Source: a virus
Direction: 5' to 3' (one strand)
DNA: 29,215 nt
Virus record (IMG/VR): IMGVR_UViG_3300047462_000769
Location: 1 to 29,215 of that record
Every line of letters starts with the position of its first letter. Positions within the stretch are counted from its first letter, which is position 1. Below the pieces are notes generated by a model. That model saw nothing but the letters and a program-made list of their open reading frames with translations. It was not told the origin of the DNA and ran no database searches. The position numbers and the translations under genes were made by a program. This document shows positions 1-8,376 of the stretch, piece after piece.

Positions 1-369
1 TCATTTCGCACCCGCTTGCAGCTTGGCGATATCGGCGAGTGCCTGCGCGAGCACGGGCGCGACCGGCGCGTCCGCGGCGGCGGGTGCCGCGTCAATCCGC
101 TGATAAACATCCGCCATTGCATGCGCGCGATCCAAGGTTTGCGCATCCAACGTCGCAAGGGCGGCGTTCCATTTCACGCTTTGCACCTGATAAGCGGCAA
201 TCTCGGCCGCGTTCGCCTGGTTGGTCTGCAGCAGCGCCGCATTGGCGGCGGCTTGCGTTTGCACCGCATGCTGCAAGTGAAGAACATAGGCCGTACCGGC
301 GATCAGGAAAAATCCCGCCGCCAGATAGGGCGCCAAAGGGAGCAAAATTTTAGTCAGGAATGCGGGCAT
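1..369 (-). CDS. Spanin-like (Rz-type) lysis protein, 122 aa
   Basis: Probable inner-membrane spanin subunit, the phage protein that disrupts the outer membrane in the last step of Gram-negative lysis. Seen: one N-terminal hydrophobic segment (about residues 12-32), then an Ala/Gln-rich helical stretch to about residue 100 with the look of a coiled coil, and no other domain. The ATG at 369 follows GGGAGG at good spacing and overlaps the end of the holin-like gene upstream by 20 nt. It is the last gene of the endolysin cassette, where Rz genes normally sit. No outer-membrane lipoprotein partner (o-spanin) is visible inside it or before the window edge. Function is inferred from topology and position, because spanins are poorly conserved in sequence. 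Confidence 0.6.
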   Translation of the reverse strand: MPAFLTKILLPLAPYLAAGFFLIAGTAYVLHLQHAVQTQAAANAALLQTNQANAAEIAAYQVQSVKWNAALATLDAQTLDRAHAMADVYQRIDAAPAAADAPVAPVLAQALADIAKLQAGAK

Positions 370-658
370 TGGGTCCTCCCATGAAACGTCCCGTCACCGG
401 GTCGATATCTGAATTGCTGTCGGAAAAATCCGGCGCCTGCGGCGTCCAGCGGGCCCGCAGGCCAAATCCGGCGGAGGTGGCACCGAGGAGTGCGCCGATG
501 CCGGCGCCGAAACCGAACGGGTCAAAATTCTGTCCGTGCCAGGCGACGGAATAAATCTCCAATCCGAAAAAGACCAAGGCACCGCAAACGGAAATCAGCG
601 CCTGCTCGTCCGTCTGGCCGTGGCCGTCGCTCAGCAGGGCAGCGAGAAAATTCTTCAT
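350..658 (-). CDS. Holin-like small membrane protein, 102 aa
   Basis: Two hydrophobic segments are visible (about residues 20-40 and 49-67), separated by a short turn with Asn/Asp-Pro. The N-terminus is short and the polar tail of about 35 residues is Asp/Ser/Pro-rich. This size and topology fit a class II-type holin or a holin partner. The start overlaps the endolysin stop by ATGA (655-658), which implies translational coupling. I recognise no specific family, so holin is an inference from topology and from its place between endolysin and spanin-like genes. With the XhlA-like protein upstream, the cassette would have two membrane-permeabilising candidates; one could instead be an antiholin. 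Confidence 0.55.
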   Translation of the reverse strand: MKNFLAALLSDGHGQTDEQALISVCGALVFFGLEIYSVAWHGQNFDPFGFGAGIGALLGATSAGFGLRARWTPQAPDFSDSNSDIDPVTGRFMGGPNARIPD

Positions 659-1167
659 GGGCCGAGCTTTCCGGCAAGTGCGATGATCCGGCGCGACCAG
701 CCCAGGCCAAAATTTGGCCAGCTCGCGAGATGGGTTGAAAATTCCAGCCGGCGGACAAGCGCCTCGCGCGCAATCGCAGCCGGGTCAGCTTGGGTCAATG
801 CCGCAAATGTCGCCGGGCCGAGCACGCCATCGGCCGGCTGACCGCAAGCTTGTTGCAGCCAAACCACCGCGCGCCGCGGCCCCGCATTCACCGCCGCATC
901 AAACGCCACGAGCGCGATGGGCAATGGCAATTCATCGCCATGCAACGCCACCCAATAATCACGGCGGTAAATCTCTTCCGCCTGCGCCTGGGTCAGGTTC
1001 GCGATATCCAAAGCGGGATAGGCGCTGGCACTGATGCCGTATTTGGTGCCGCGCAATTGCCCTTGGCCAACCGCGCCGCCGGTCCAGTTGCCGGGATCAC
1101 CCGGATTGTTCGAATAGCCGCCCTCGGCCCCCAGGGTGAAGGCAAGGCAGTTTGCAAAATTATCCAT
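655..1167 (-). CDS. Endolysin, GH108-type N-acetylmuramidase with peptidoglycan-binding C-terminus
   Basis: Peptidoglycan-degrading lysis enzyme. The N-terminal half carries the glycosyl hydrolase 108 signature: the catalytic Glu15 in an E-G-G-Y-S motif followed by the N-x-P-x-D-P-G-N-W-T-G-G block, then T-K-Y-G-I-S and a Y-x-x-D-Y-W motif. The C-terminal third (from about residue 95) matches the usual predicted peptidoglycan-binding region of this family, with V-N-A-G-P and a Q-x-x-x-G-x-x-x-D-G-x-x-G-P-x-T repeat-like stretch. At 170 aa the length is typical. There is no signal peptide, so export would need a holin, and two candidates flank it. The ATG at 1167 sits two bases after the stop of the XhlA-like gene, so it is probably translationally coupled. 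Confidence 0.93.
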   Translation of the reverse strand: MDNFANCLAFTLGAEGGYSNNPGDPGNWTGGAVGQGQLRGTKYGISASAYPALDIANLTQAQAEEIYRRDYWVALHGDELPLPIALVAFDAAVNAGPRRAVVWLQQACGQPADGVLGPATFAALTQADPAAIAREALVRRLEFSTHLASWPNFGLGWSRRIIALAGKLGP

Positions 1168-1169
1168 CG

Positions 1170-1355
1170 CTAATGGCCGGGCCAGTGAAAAAAATTAGTA
1201 GCCAAACCGCCGCTTAATGCCGAGAGCAAACCGATGATCGCGATGGTGATCCGGCCTTCGGCATCGCGCTCGCCGCGCATGCGGGCAAGGTCCGCGCGCA
1301 TGCCGCTTAAACCCGCAACCAGCTCATCAACCTTGGTAAATAATTTTCCCACCAC
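1170..1355 (-). CDS. XhlA-like holin/haemolysin-type membrane protein, 61 aa
   Basis: The first 33 residues form a charged amphipathic helix with heptad-like leucines, followed by one hydrophobic segment (about residues 36-56) and a short C-terminal tail. This coiled-coil plus C-terminal membrane anchor layout is that of the XhlA family, which works with an endolysin in PBSX-type lysis cassettes. The start is GTG at 1355. It lies directly before the endolysin gene and directly after a 43-aa coiled-coil gene. Family membership is judged by layout only. Confidence 0.6.
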   Translation of the reverse strand: MVGKLFTKVDELVAGLSGMRADLARMRGERDAEGRITIAIIGLLSALSGGLATNFFHWPGH

Positions 1356-1487
1356 TTAATCGTCCTGGGTTAGATAGCGTTCGCGCCAATTTTCCAGCGC
1401 ATCGGCGCGGGCATCGAGCACGCCGAGATCCTGACGGATCATCATCAAATCGCCGCGCAAGGCGGATAGTTCGGATACTGGGTCCAT
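1356..1487 (-). CDS. Small coiled-coil protein, 43 aa
   Basis: A short frame starting at ATG 1487 with an excellent ribosome binding site (AGGGAG, seven bases upstream), ending in TAA directly beside the start of the XhlA-like gene. The product is highly charged and helical, with Leu/Ala heptads, and ends in Gln-Asp-Asp. No family is recognised. Tight spacing between the esterase-type tail gene and the lysis cassette, plus the strong Shine-Dalgarno, supports it as a real gene. It resembles the cytoplasmic part of XhlA-like proteins without the membrane anchor, so a role as a partner or regulator of the holin is possible but unproven. Confidence 0.65.
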   Translation of the reverse strand: MDPVSELSALRGDLMMIRQDLGVLDARADALENWRERYLTQDD

Positions 1488-1499
1488 CAATCGTCTCCC

Positions 1500-3638
1500 T
1501 CAGCCGGCAATATCGGAAAGCACCAGCGGATAGGCTGTGGTTTGCAAAGGCATATTCACCCACCACGCAGCACCGAGATCATTGCCGATGTCCCAATTCG
1601 GTGGCGGGGCAAGAAGCGATAAGTTATCAGTCACCGCATCGCCGCGGCCGATCTGGGTGCTGCCGTAAGGGTAGAACAGCAGAACATCCGCCGACGGATT
1701 GCTGATCGGCGATGCCAGCGTGAGGCCGATATGGGTCGCATCAATCCGCGCCGCCGCCACTGCGTTGATGAGCGTGCCGGGTGCGGCGACACTGCCGCCA
1801 TCCATGACCGTGAACCCAACGCCGTTCGCCGCCTGCAACGGCACAGCCAAATCATTGCCAGCATCATGCGTGATCGTCAGGATCAGGCTCGTGTTGGAGG
1901 CCCGGTACACATGGGCGATTTGCGGTCCGCCCTTTGCCGGCAAGCCTGTTGCCGGGAGCGCAGTCGCGGGAATGGAATCGCTCAAGCCCTGGGCGATCGC
2001 AGCACGCCCTGCCGCATGCGCGCCAAGCCTGCCATAGCGCAATAGATCCGGCTGGTCGCGATGCTGCGCATCACCGCCGGTAAACAATCCGGTTGCCGGA
2101 TCATAGCTGGCATTCAGCGGATTCGAATCCGCTGTCTGCGCGATGAAGGTGATGATGTTATTGGCACTCACCGCCGCGAGATCATCGATCGACTCGCGCA
2201 CCATCTGCACGCCATCCACCGTCTCGTAGGGAATTGCACTCCAAGCGAGCAGCGGCAAGTTCGCAGCGGTGCGGCCCAGCAAATTCCGCGTCAACGCCAG
2301 CAGCCTCAACACAGTCGATTTATACAAAGCCTTATTGGCGTAAGGCATCGTGCTGTCTTGCTCGGACCATGGCCAGACGAGAAAGGCAATATCAGCCTCA
2401 TCAATCACCGAGACAGCCGCAGCATCGCCGGTGAGAAATGCCGTCAGTGCTGCAAAATCAGGCCCCCCAACCCAGGTCGAAGGATCGGAGCCATCTCCTG
2501 GGTTGGTGATGAACGTGCCGTTGGCACTGCCGGTGGGAAATAAAGGTGGCGATGAATTGGAAATCGGGTGGCCGAAAATAATCGAATAGCGGTTCGGTGC
2601 GATCAGCGTGCCGGAAAGCGAGTCGCTCACCTGGTAGGAGGCGACACCACAATACCAGGCGATCCCTTGCGCCAAAGCCTGCGCGCCACCGGATTCGACA
2701 AACCAAGCCGCGTTGGATTGCCCCATCACCAGCAGGTTAATGCCGCTGCGGGCACCCAGAACCCAGCGCGCCTGGCACGCGATCAGCGTGGTGATGTCGG
2801 CGCTGCTTAAGGCATGTTCCCAATTCGCCGCTTCATGAAACCAGCATTGCGCGGAACCTTGCGAGGTCCCGTCATGCAGCAGCAAAACCTCGCCATTAGC
2901 GCTGGCACTCAGAGGGTTTGCGATGGCTTGCGCGACCTGTACGCCGTCGAGCCAGACATCGACCCCCACGCCTGGTATGTTGCGCAAAATCAGCGCGTGG
3001 CTGTGCCGGCGCGCCAATGCGGCACTCAGCATGGTCTGGCTGGCGGTGCCTGGAAACAAAGTGAGGTTTGAGCCGGCGCTATCAGCCTGCAAGATCGTCG
3101 CATTGGCCGCCACCGCGTGGATTAAGGGAATCGGCGAGGCATTGCCGTAATATGTTGCCTGCCGTGTGTTCGGGCGCGTCCAGACAAAATAACGCGTCCA
3201 GGCGGCGTTGGCGCCAAGTTCAAAACCAGGGTGCGACAATCCCCAATCGGGATCCAGTGTCGGGCCATAAGCCGCAACCGCCGCATCCGGCGCGCCGAGG
3301 CCGCCGAGATACCCATTCACCCGCGGCACCGCGATGGTTGCCGCGGGCGTTGTATCGGCGGCGACATGGTAGGGGGCAAGGTTGGTATTGTTGCCGGATT
3401 TATCGAAGACGGCGCCAACCACCTGATTCGCCGCCACCACCGGCAGACCATTCACGTCGCGCAAACCGCCGGGCAACCCGGCATCCCACCAGCCGGAAAG
3501 CCCGGCGATCGCGGCAGGAAACGGCCCGGTGAAACTGCCGGCGGCGGCACCGCCGCCGGCCGGCAAAGCCGCGATCAATGCGCGCTGGTTCGGCCCGGTG
3601 GCAAGCACCGCGCCCGGTGCTGCGAAGACGAACGTCAT
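1500..3638 (-). CDS. Tail-associated protein with lectin-like and SGNH/sialate-esterase-like domains, 712 aa
   Basis: Probable receptor-binding or capsule-modifying tail protein. An N-terminal part (about residues 45-280) has the G-W-W-D-A and F-D-K-S-G-N-N features of a concanavalin/laminin-G-like jelly roll. This is followed by an SGNH-hydrolase domain whose block I is M-G-Q-S-N (Ser308 would be the nucleophile) and a plausible block V D-x-x-H (Asp523, His526). This is the usual plan of phage tail carbohydrate O-acetylesterases. The C-terminal ~150 residues are beta-rich. Start choice: the frame is open further upstream, but that part lies inside the neighbouring gene. ATG 3638 overlaps the neighbour's TGA as ATGA, giving 712 aa. 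It is the last of the fibre genes before lysis. The natural substrate cannot be told from sequence. Confidence 0.8.
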   Translation of the reverse strand: MTFVFAAPGAVLATGPNQRALIAALPAGGGAAAGSFTGPFPAAIAGLSGWWDAGLPGGLRDVNGLPVVAANQVVGAVFDKSGNNTNLAPYHVAADTTPAATIAVPRVNGYLGGLGAPDAAVAAYGPTLDPDWGLSHPGFELGANAAWTRYFVWTRPNTRQATYYGNASPIPLIHAVAANATILQADSAGSNLTLFPGTASQTMLSAALARRHSHALILRNIPGVGVDVWLDGVQVAQAIANPLSASANGEVLLLHDGTSQGSAQCWFHEAANWEHALSSADITTLIACQARWVLGARSGINLLVMGQSNAAWFVESGGAQALAQGIAWYCGVASYQVSDSLSGTLIAPNRYSIIFGHPISNSSPPLFPTGSANGTFITNPGDGSDPSTWVGGPDFAALTAFLTGDAAAVSVIDEADIAFLVWPWSEQDSTMPYANKALYKSTVLRLLALTRNLLGRTAANLPLLAWSAIPYETVDGVQMVRESIDDLAAVSANNIITFIAQTADSNPLNASYDPATGLFTGGDAQHRDQPDLLRYGRLGAHAAGRAAIAQGLSDSIPATALPATGLPAKGGPQIAHVYRASNTSLILTITHDAGNDLAVPLQAANGVGFTVMDGGSVAAPGTLINAVAAARIDATHIGLTLASPISNPSADVLLFYPYGSTQIGRGDAVTDNLSLLAPPPNWDIGNDLGAAWWVNMPLQTTAYPLVLSDIAG

Positions 3639-5794
3639 CAGGTAACCGTCACGGTAAAGCTGCTGACGATCTGCGCCGCACCCGCCGTGGTTTCCACCCA
3701 GACGTAATAATTTCCGGCCACACTTGGCGTCGTGTAATAAATCCCCCACAGCGTGTTGGCGTTGATGTTGCTCGCGGTCTGCCAGCCGGATGTTGGCGCC
3801 ACGCTGTTTGAGGTGGAGAGCGCCACCTGAGTCGGGATTGATTGCGCTGGCGTCACATTGCCGTTCAGCGGCACGACGCCAAGACCATGGGTGTATGTGC
3901 CGCCGGGATTATTGATGGTATAGCTCACGGCCGCCGCCGCCGCGACGGTGATGGCAGCCGACACCGCGGTGACGCCGGAGACCGGATCCTGCGCCCAAGC
4001 ATAATAAATGCCCGCCGCCGGCGGCGTCAGCGAGATCGAGAAGCTGCCATTGCTGTTCGTTGACGCAATCCAGCCGGATGTTGGTGCCGTTATGTTCTGC
4101 GTGCTCAGCTGCAAATTCACCACATCCGCGATCGGGCTCACCGTGCCTGTCACCGTGATGGCGGAACCCGCGGCCGCGGTGGCGGGGACAGAGATGGTCA
4201 AGGTTGCGGCGACGATGTTGATCGCGCCCGAAACCGCCTGCACATTTGTTGCCGCACTTTGCCGCGCCCAAATATAATATGTGCCCGTGACGGTTGGATT
4301 CAGCGTCGCACTCCAACTGCCATTGGCGACGGTTGCGTTCACCCAGCTCGCCGGCGGCGTTGTCGGGCTCGCGGATAGACCGGCCTGCACGCCATCATTG
4401 CCAGGCAGCACCGTGCCGGAGACCGCGAGGCCAGCGTTGACGATGCTGGCGGCGGGCAGCGGGTTGATTGAAACCGATGGCGGCAAAATCGTAAAACTAT
4501 TGGACCCGCCAGTGACGGCGACATTGCCATGATCGCGCACGCGGATCGTGTAAGTGCCGGCGCTCAACCCGGCGGCGGTGAAACTATAGGCGTTGGCGGT
4601 AATGACCGGGCTTGCCGCGGCGAGCCATGTCACGCCGCCATCGGTCGAATAATCAAGTGCGGTTGGCGCGTCATTGAAAATGCCGCCGGTGACGGTAAAG
4701 CCCGCGTTGGGTGCCGGCGCAGTGATCGAAGCCACCGTGATGGTGGCAGCATTGGGGACGATGCCATTCCACCAGATTTGCGAACCGCCGGAATAGCTAA
4801 AGCCGATCAACGCGGCGGAGCCGCCCGGCGGGAGAGAGGTGGCGCCGGAGCCGGAAAAAATGCCAGTGCCGAAAGTCACCAAGCCGGGGCTGAGATTAAT
4901 TAAAGTACAGGTAAAGCCTGACCCCATAGTGGCGAAATTCGCGGTCAAGGTGAGCGGCGCGCTCGCGATCAAAATCCGGTTATTATGCGCCGAGCCATCG
5001 AGCACGGTGTTCGCGGTCAGTTCAACCACGCCGGCCTTCACGGTTGTCAGTTTCGCCTGCAAATACGCCCATACCGAACCGAAGGATTGCACGCTGAGGG
5101 ATGACGAGCCTTGCGCGACCAAAAGCGAATCACTGTCGGCGGCGGGCGCTGCCGCCGGCAATTGGTTGATGGTCTGGCCGCCGATCAGCTGGTTATACGG
5201 GATCCATGCGTTCGCGCCATTTTGCCAAATCGCGACATAATCCGAACCGCCAATCGAACTTGCCGAATTGGCCGCCGCGGGCGCGACCAGTCCGGGCCCG
5301 GCAGGTCCGGCCACACCTTGTGCGCCAGCCGGGCCGGTTGCACCCGCTGGCCCCGCCGGGCCGGTAGGGCCAGCAATGGCGGATGCGGTCACGGAAATAA
5401 CGCCCGTGCTCGTGACACTTACGCCGGTGCCGGCGCTGAACAGGCCGCGAAGTGCGGTGACGGGAAGCAAACCGGGCGTGCCATTATTGCTGATGACGAG
5501 ATCATCCGTCAGCGCCATCGCCGTCTGCAGCGGGTATAGAGCATGGTCCGCGCCGGTGGCACTCAACGTGCTGCCTGACAGAGAAAGTCCGGTCCCGACA
5601 CTCAGTGATTCCGGCGCGCCTGTCCCGATGCTTTGGCGGCCCAGCAATTCGCCTGTCGGCACATTCAGCAGAGGCTGCAAGTTTGCCGTGATCTGACTGA
5701 CCTTTGCGGAATATAACAAGCCGGCCTGGCTCAGCGGCAGCAGATCATTCGCCCCGATGCTGGCGGCGGCCGGGAGCTGGGCAATCGTCGTCAT
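3638..5794 (-). CDS. Modular tail fibre with collagen-like stretch and four Ig-like repeats, 718 aa
   Basis: Probable fibre or receptor-binding protein. Order seen: an N-terminal module (residues 1-85) closely similar to that of the next upstream fibre gene; a collagen-like run of nine Gly-X-Y triplets (about 140-168); two more copies of the short D-x-L-x-x-x-Q-x-G motif (about 175-250); a carbohydrate-binding-like beta region; then four tandem Ig-like domains from about residue 350 to the end. Each Ig-like domain closes with a G-x-Y-x-x-W/R strand (GTYTIRVRD, GTYYIWARQ, GIYYAWAQD, GNYYVWVET). There is no signal peptide. The SD AAGGGA lies upstream of ATG 5794. Collagen-like segments suggest a trimer. 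Which domain touches the host is unknown. Confidence 0.82.
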   Translation of the reverse strand: MTTIAQLPAAASIGANDLLPLSQAGLLYSAKVSQITANLQPLLNVPTGELLGRQSIGTGAPESLSVGTGLSLSGSTLSATGADHALYPLQTAMALTDDLVISNNGTPGLLPVTALRGLFSAGTGVSVTSTGVISVTASAIAGPTGPAGPAGATGPAGAQGVAGPAGPGLVAPAAANSASSIGGSDYVAIWQNGANAWIPYNQLIGGQTINQLPAAAPAADSDSLLVAQGSSSLSVQSFGSVWAYLQAKLTTVKAGVVELTANTVLDGSAHNNRILIASAPLTLTANFATMGSGFTCTLINLSPGLVTFGTGIFSGSGATSLPPGGSAALIGFSYSGGSQIWWNGIVPNAATITVASITAPAPNAGFTVTGGIFNDAPTALDYSTDGGVTWLAAASPVITANAYSFTAAGLSAGTYTIRVRDHGNVAVTGGSNSFTILPPSVSINPLPAASIVNAGLAVSGTVLPGNDGVQAGLSASPTTPPASWVNATVANGSWSATLNPTVTGTYYIWARQSAATNVQAVSGAINIVAATLTISVPATAAAGSAITVTGTVSPIADVVNLQLSTQNITAPTSGWIASTNSNGSFSISLTPPAAGIYYAWAQDPVSGVTAVSAAITVAAAAAVSYTINNPGGTYTHGLGVVPLNGNVTPAQSIPTQVALSTSNSVAPTSGWQTASNINANTLWGIYYTTPSVAGNYYVWVETTAGAAQIVSSFTVTVT

Positions 5795-5811
5795 TTCGTA
5801 TTCCCTTAAGT

Positions 5812-8367
5812 TTAAGCGACCGCAACCCAGTTGGCGCTGCCGGTGCCGGCCTGCTTGACCCAGAATGTGCTGCCGGCGCCGCCGTTCAAATTCCGGAAGG
5901 TCGAGCCAGGCGGTGCGGAGATGCTGTTGAGCGGCGAACCGCGGCCGATCAGTTCAACTGCCCCGGTTGATTCCGTATCCGACAACAGACGCACAACGCC
6001 GGTCCCGGACGGATGCAGCGAGATGTCGCCTGACTGCGTGCGAATCGCGACGCTGCCATCGCCATTGGGCGAGACATAATCGGATTGGGTGAAGCGCGCG
6101 GCGCGCCAGCCGCCATGATTGCCGATCCAATCGATGCTCGCACCAGCCGGTATGGTGATCGGCGCCCCTGTCCAGTTGCTTTGCACGGGCGAGCTGCCGG
6201 ACTCTCCAAAAGTGACGCTGGATAAACAATCAATCGTCAATCGGCGGTTCTGCCACACCGGCAAACCCACCTGCACCGTGGCGGTTGCGCCGCTGCCATT
6301 GCCGGTGATGCTGACCGTGGTGCCCGGACCGTAGCCAGAGCCGCCATTGGTGATCTGGATGCCAAGGACCGCGCCGTTGGAAAGCCACACGGTCGCCGCG
6401 GCATTGCTGCCGGTGCCCGAGAAGGTTGCGGTGGCATTTGTATAACCACTGCCGCCATTGGTCAGACGGCAATAAACGATTTGACCTTCGGTCAGTTGCG
6501 CCGTCGAGGTGATGATGCTCTCAATCGGAGCCGTCGCCTGCGATATGCTGACCGCATCGGCAATGTCGGGCACCACCAGCGTATAAACCCCGTTCACCAG
6601 CGTGGGATTGACAGGCCAGCGTTCGGTATAATTGAGCAGATTGCCGCGCAGGACGATGCTGTCGGTATAAGCGGAGACTGCTCTGGTGAGATCCGCCCCC
6701 GGATTGGCGAGAATGACATTATCGGCGACCAGAATATTTTGCGGCGCATCCCTGATCAGAATGCCATAGACCTCGCCGGCATAGGTGATCCAGTTGCCGA
6801 TGATGGAGAGGCCCGCGCAGGTCAGATTGAAATCAATCCCGCCGCCATTTGATTCGACATTCTGAACGGCGATCCCGATGGCGAGAGAATCCTGGATGAA
6901 ATTATTGCGTGCCGTGCAATATTGGCCGCCACCGATATTGATGCCGTACAACGCGCCATTGACATAATTATCCGCAACCTCGGTATAGATCGCACCGCCG
7001 CAATCGATCCCAAAGGCGGAGGCACCGGTGATCATATTGCCGCTCACCTTGCAATAGCCGGTATCGCAAAGAATGCCGGCGCCGCTCGCCGCAATCGAGC
7101 TGTTATTCGCGCAAAGATTACCCGAGACGAGGATGTTCCGGCCGGAAATATAAATGCCGTATTCACGGTTGGTGAAGCAATTATTCGCCGCAATCACCGC
7201 GCCCAGAATATCGGGATTGGCATTGCCATAAATTAGATTACCGGTGTTGGTGGTATTGAAATTGCCGACGATGATCCCGCAACTATTATTCCAGCAGGTG
7301 TTCGCGACAATATGGATTTCGCGCACCTTCAATGTGAAGGTCGAGTCCTCGCTATCGACATGGATGCCATCTACACCATTATCATGGGCGTGGCAGTTGG
7401 TGATGCTGAGCGCATCCGTTGCATAAATGTAAATGCCGTGGACGGCATTATTATAGAACTCGCAATCAAAAATATGGTGCTGGGTAATTGCCGGGTCGCT
7501 CGCCAGCACTGTCAACCCCGATCCGTAACTTGCCCCTTTGGCATTACGGAACTGGCAGCGCGAGATGGTTGACTTCGTGACAGCCGCCTGCAGCACCACG
7601 GCATAGCTGTTGTTGGTAACCGTGCTGCCAGCGTCAAAAATAATGCCATCGAGATAGACGCTCGCCGATGACAGGCTGAGCCATGCCGCCGTCGCTGACG
7701 TGCCGAGTTTTGACTGCGCGGGGCGCGTGACAATCGTCAGTCCGGGTACGCCGAGCAGTGTGCAGGTGGCGGCGGAAATATCGCACTCACCGGCAATCGC
7801 ATAAGTTTTGGCACCGAACCTCACCGGATTGCCGGATGCGATCGCCGCCAGCAGCGCGGCACTGTCATCGGTCACCCCGTCGCCGGCGGCGCCGAAATCC
7901 TCGATGGCGACCGCGTTGGCCGCGATGGCCGAGAGGCTGCGCGCTTTGGTGGCGGATGCAGCAGTGGCCAGCATCGCCCCCGCCGGCAGGCCCGGCACAT
8001 TGCCGATGCCTGACATGAAGTTGGCATAGCTGACGGCGGCATTGGCGCCCGCCTGGCCAACCGGCACGCTATCGGCAGGCGCCGGCACGACACCCGCCGG
8101 CAATGCCGGAATCACAAACGGTGCCGCGGTGGCCGAAAGCGTATCCCCGGAAATTGCGAGGTTAGCGCCGATGGAAATCGCCACCGGGGCAGCGGTTCCT
8201 GGCCCGACACCGCCGAGGAGCGTGTTCTGCGGCATGCTCAGCACCGGTTGCACGCCGGCCAAAATCTGCGCGCGCGTTGCCGCGAGTGTCTGCCCGTTTT
8301 GAAAAATCGGCAGCTCGTCAGTATCCGACACCGAGCTTGCCGGTGGCAATTGTCCAATCGTGGGCAT
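5812..8367 (-). CDS. Tailspike with pectate-lyase-like right-handed beta-helix, 851 aa
   Basis: The N-terminal module (residues 1-85) matches the one in the downstream fibre gene: Q-L-P-x-A-S, a D-x-L-P-x-x-Q-x-G motif, Q-P-x-L, L-L-G, and S-G-x-T-L-S-A-T. From about residue 155 the F-G-A-A-G-D-G-V-T-D-D motif opens a pectate-lyase-3-type beta-helix, with many short coils rich in N-N, I-x-G-N and G-I-x-I to about residue 610. Two Gly-rich G-G-S-G-Y repeats follow. The end is a G-S-x-F-R-N-L-N-G-G-x-G-S-T-F-W-V-K type cap, common in trimeric tail proteins. Such spikes usually bind or cleave surface polysaccharide. Catalytic residues cannot be assigned by eye. SD AAGG precedes ATG 8367. Confidence 0.86.
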   Translation of the reverse strand: MPTIGQLPPASSVSDTDELPIFQNGQTLAATRAQILAGVQPVLSMPQNTLLGGVGPGTAAPVAISIGANLAISGDTLSATAAPFVIPALPAGVVPAPADSVPVGQAGANAAVSYANFMSGIGNVPGLPAGAMLATAASATKARSLSAIAANAVAIEDFGAAGDGVTDDSAALLAAIASGNPVRFGAKTYAIAGECDISAATCTLLGVPGLTIVTRPAQSKLGTSATAAWLSLSSASVYLDGIIFDAGSTVTNNSYAVVLQAAVTKSTISRCQFRNAKGASYGSGLTVLASDPAITQHHIFDCEFYNNAVHGIYIYATDALSITNCHAHDNGVDGIHVDSEDSTFTLKVREIHIVANTCWNNSCGIIVGNFNTTNTGNLIYGNANPDILGAVIAANNCFTNREYGIYISGRNILVSGNLCANNSSIAASGAGILCDTGYCKVSGNMITGASAFGIDCGGAIYTEVADNYVNGALYGINIGGGQYCTARNNFIQDSLAIGIAVQNVESNGGGIDFNLTCAGLSIIGNWITYAGEVYGILIRDAPQNILVADNVILANPGADLTRAVSAYTDSIVLRGNLLNYTERWPVNPTLVNGVYTLVVPDIADAVSISQATAPIESIITSTAQLTEGQIVYCRLTNGGSGYTNATATFSGTGSNAAATVWLSNGAVLGIQITNGGSGYGPGTTVSITGNGSGATATVQVGLPVWQNRRLTIDCLSSVTFGESGSSPVQSNWTGAPITIPAGASIDWIGNHGGWRAARFTQSDYVSPNGDGSVAIRTQSGDISLHPSGTGVVRLLSDTESTGAVELIGRGSPLNSISAPPGSTFRNLNGGAGSTFWVKQAGTGSANWVAVA

Positions 8368-8376
8368 GTGAATACC

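Noticed and set aside
3639-3749. Upstream extension of the SGNH esterase-like gene to 3749
   Set aside because: It overlaps the end of the Ig-like fibre gene out of frame; ATG 3638 with an ATGA overlap is a better start.
5290-5372. Collagen-like Gly-X-Y triplets as a novel element
   Set aside because: Short collagen-like runs are common in phage fibres; noted within the gene entry only.
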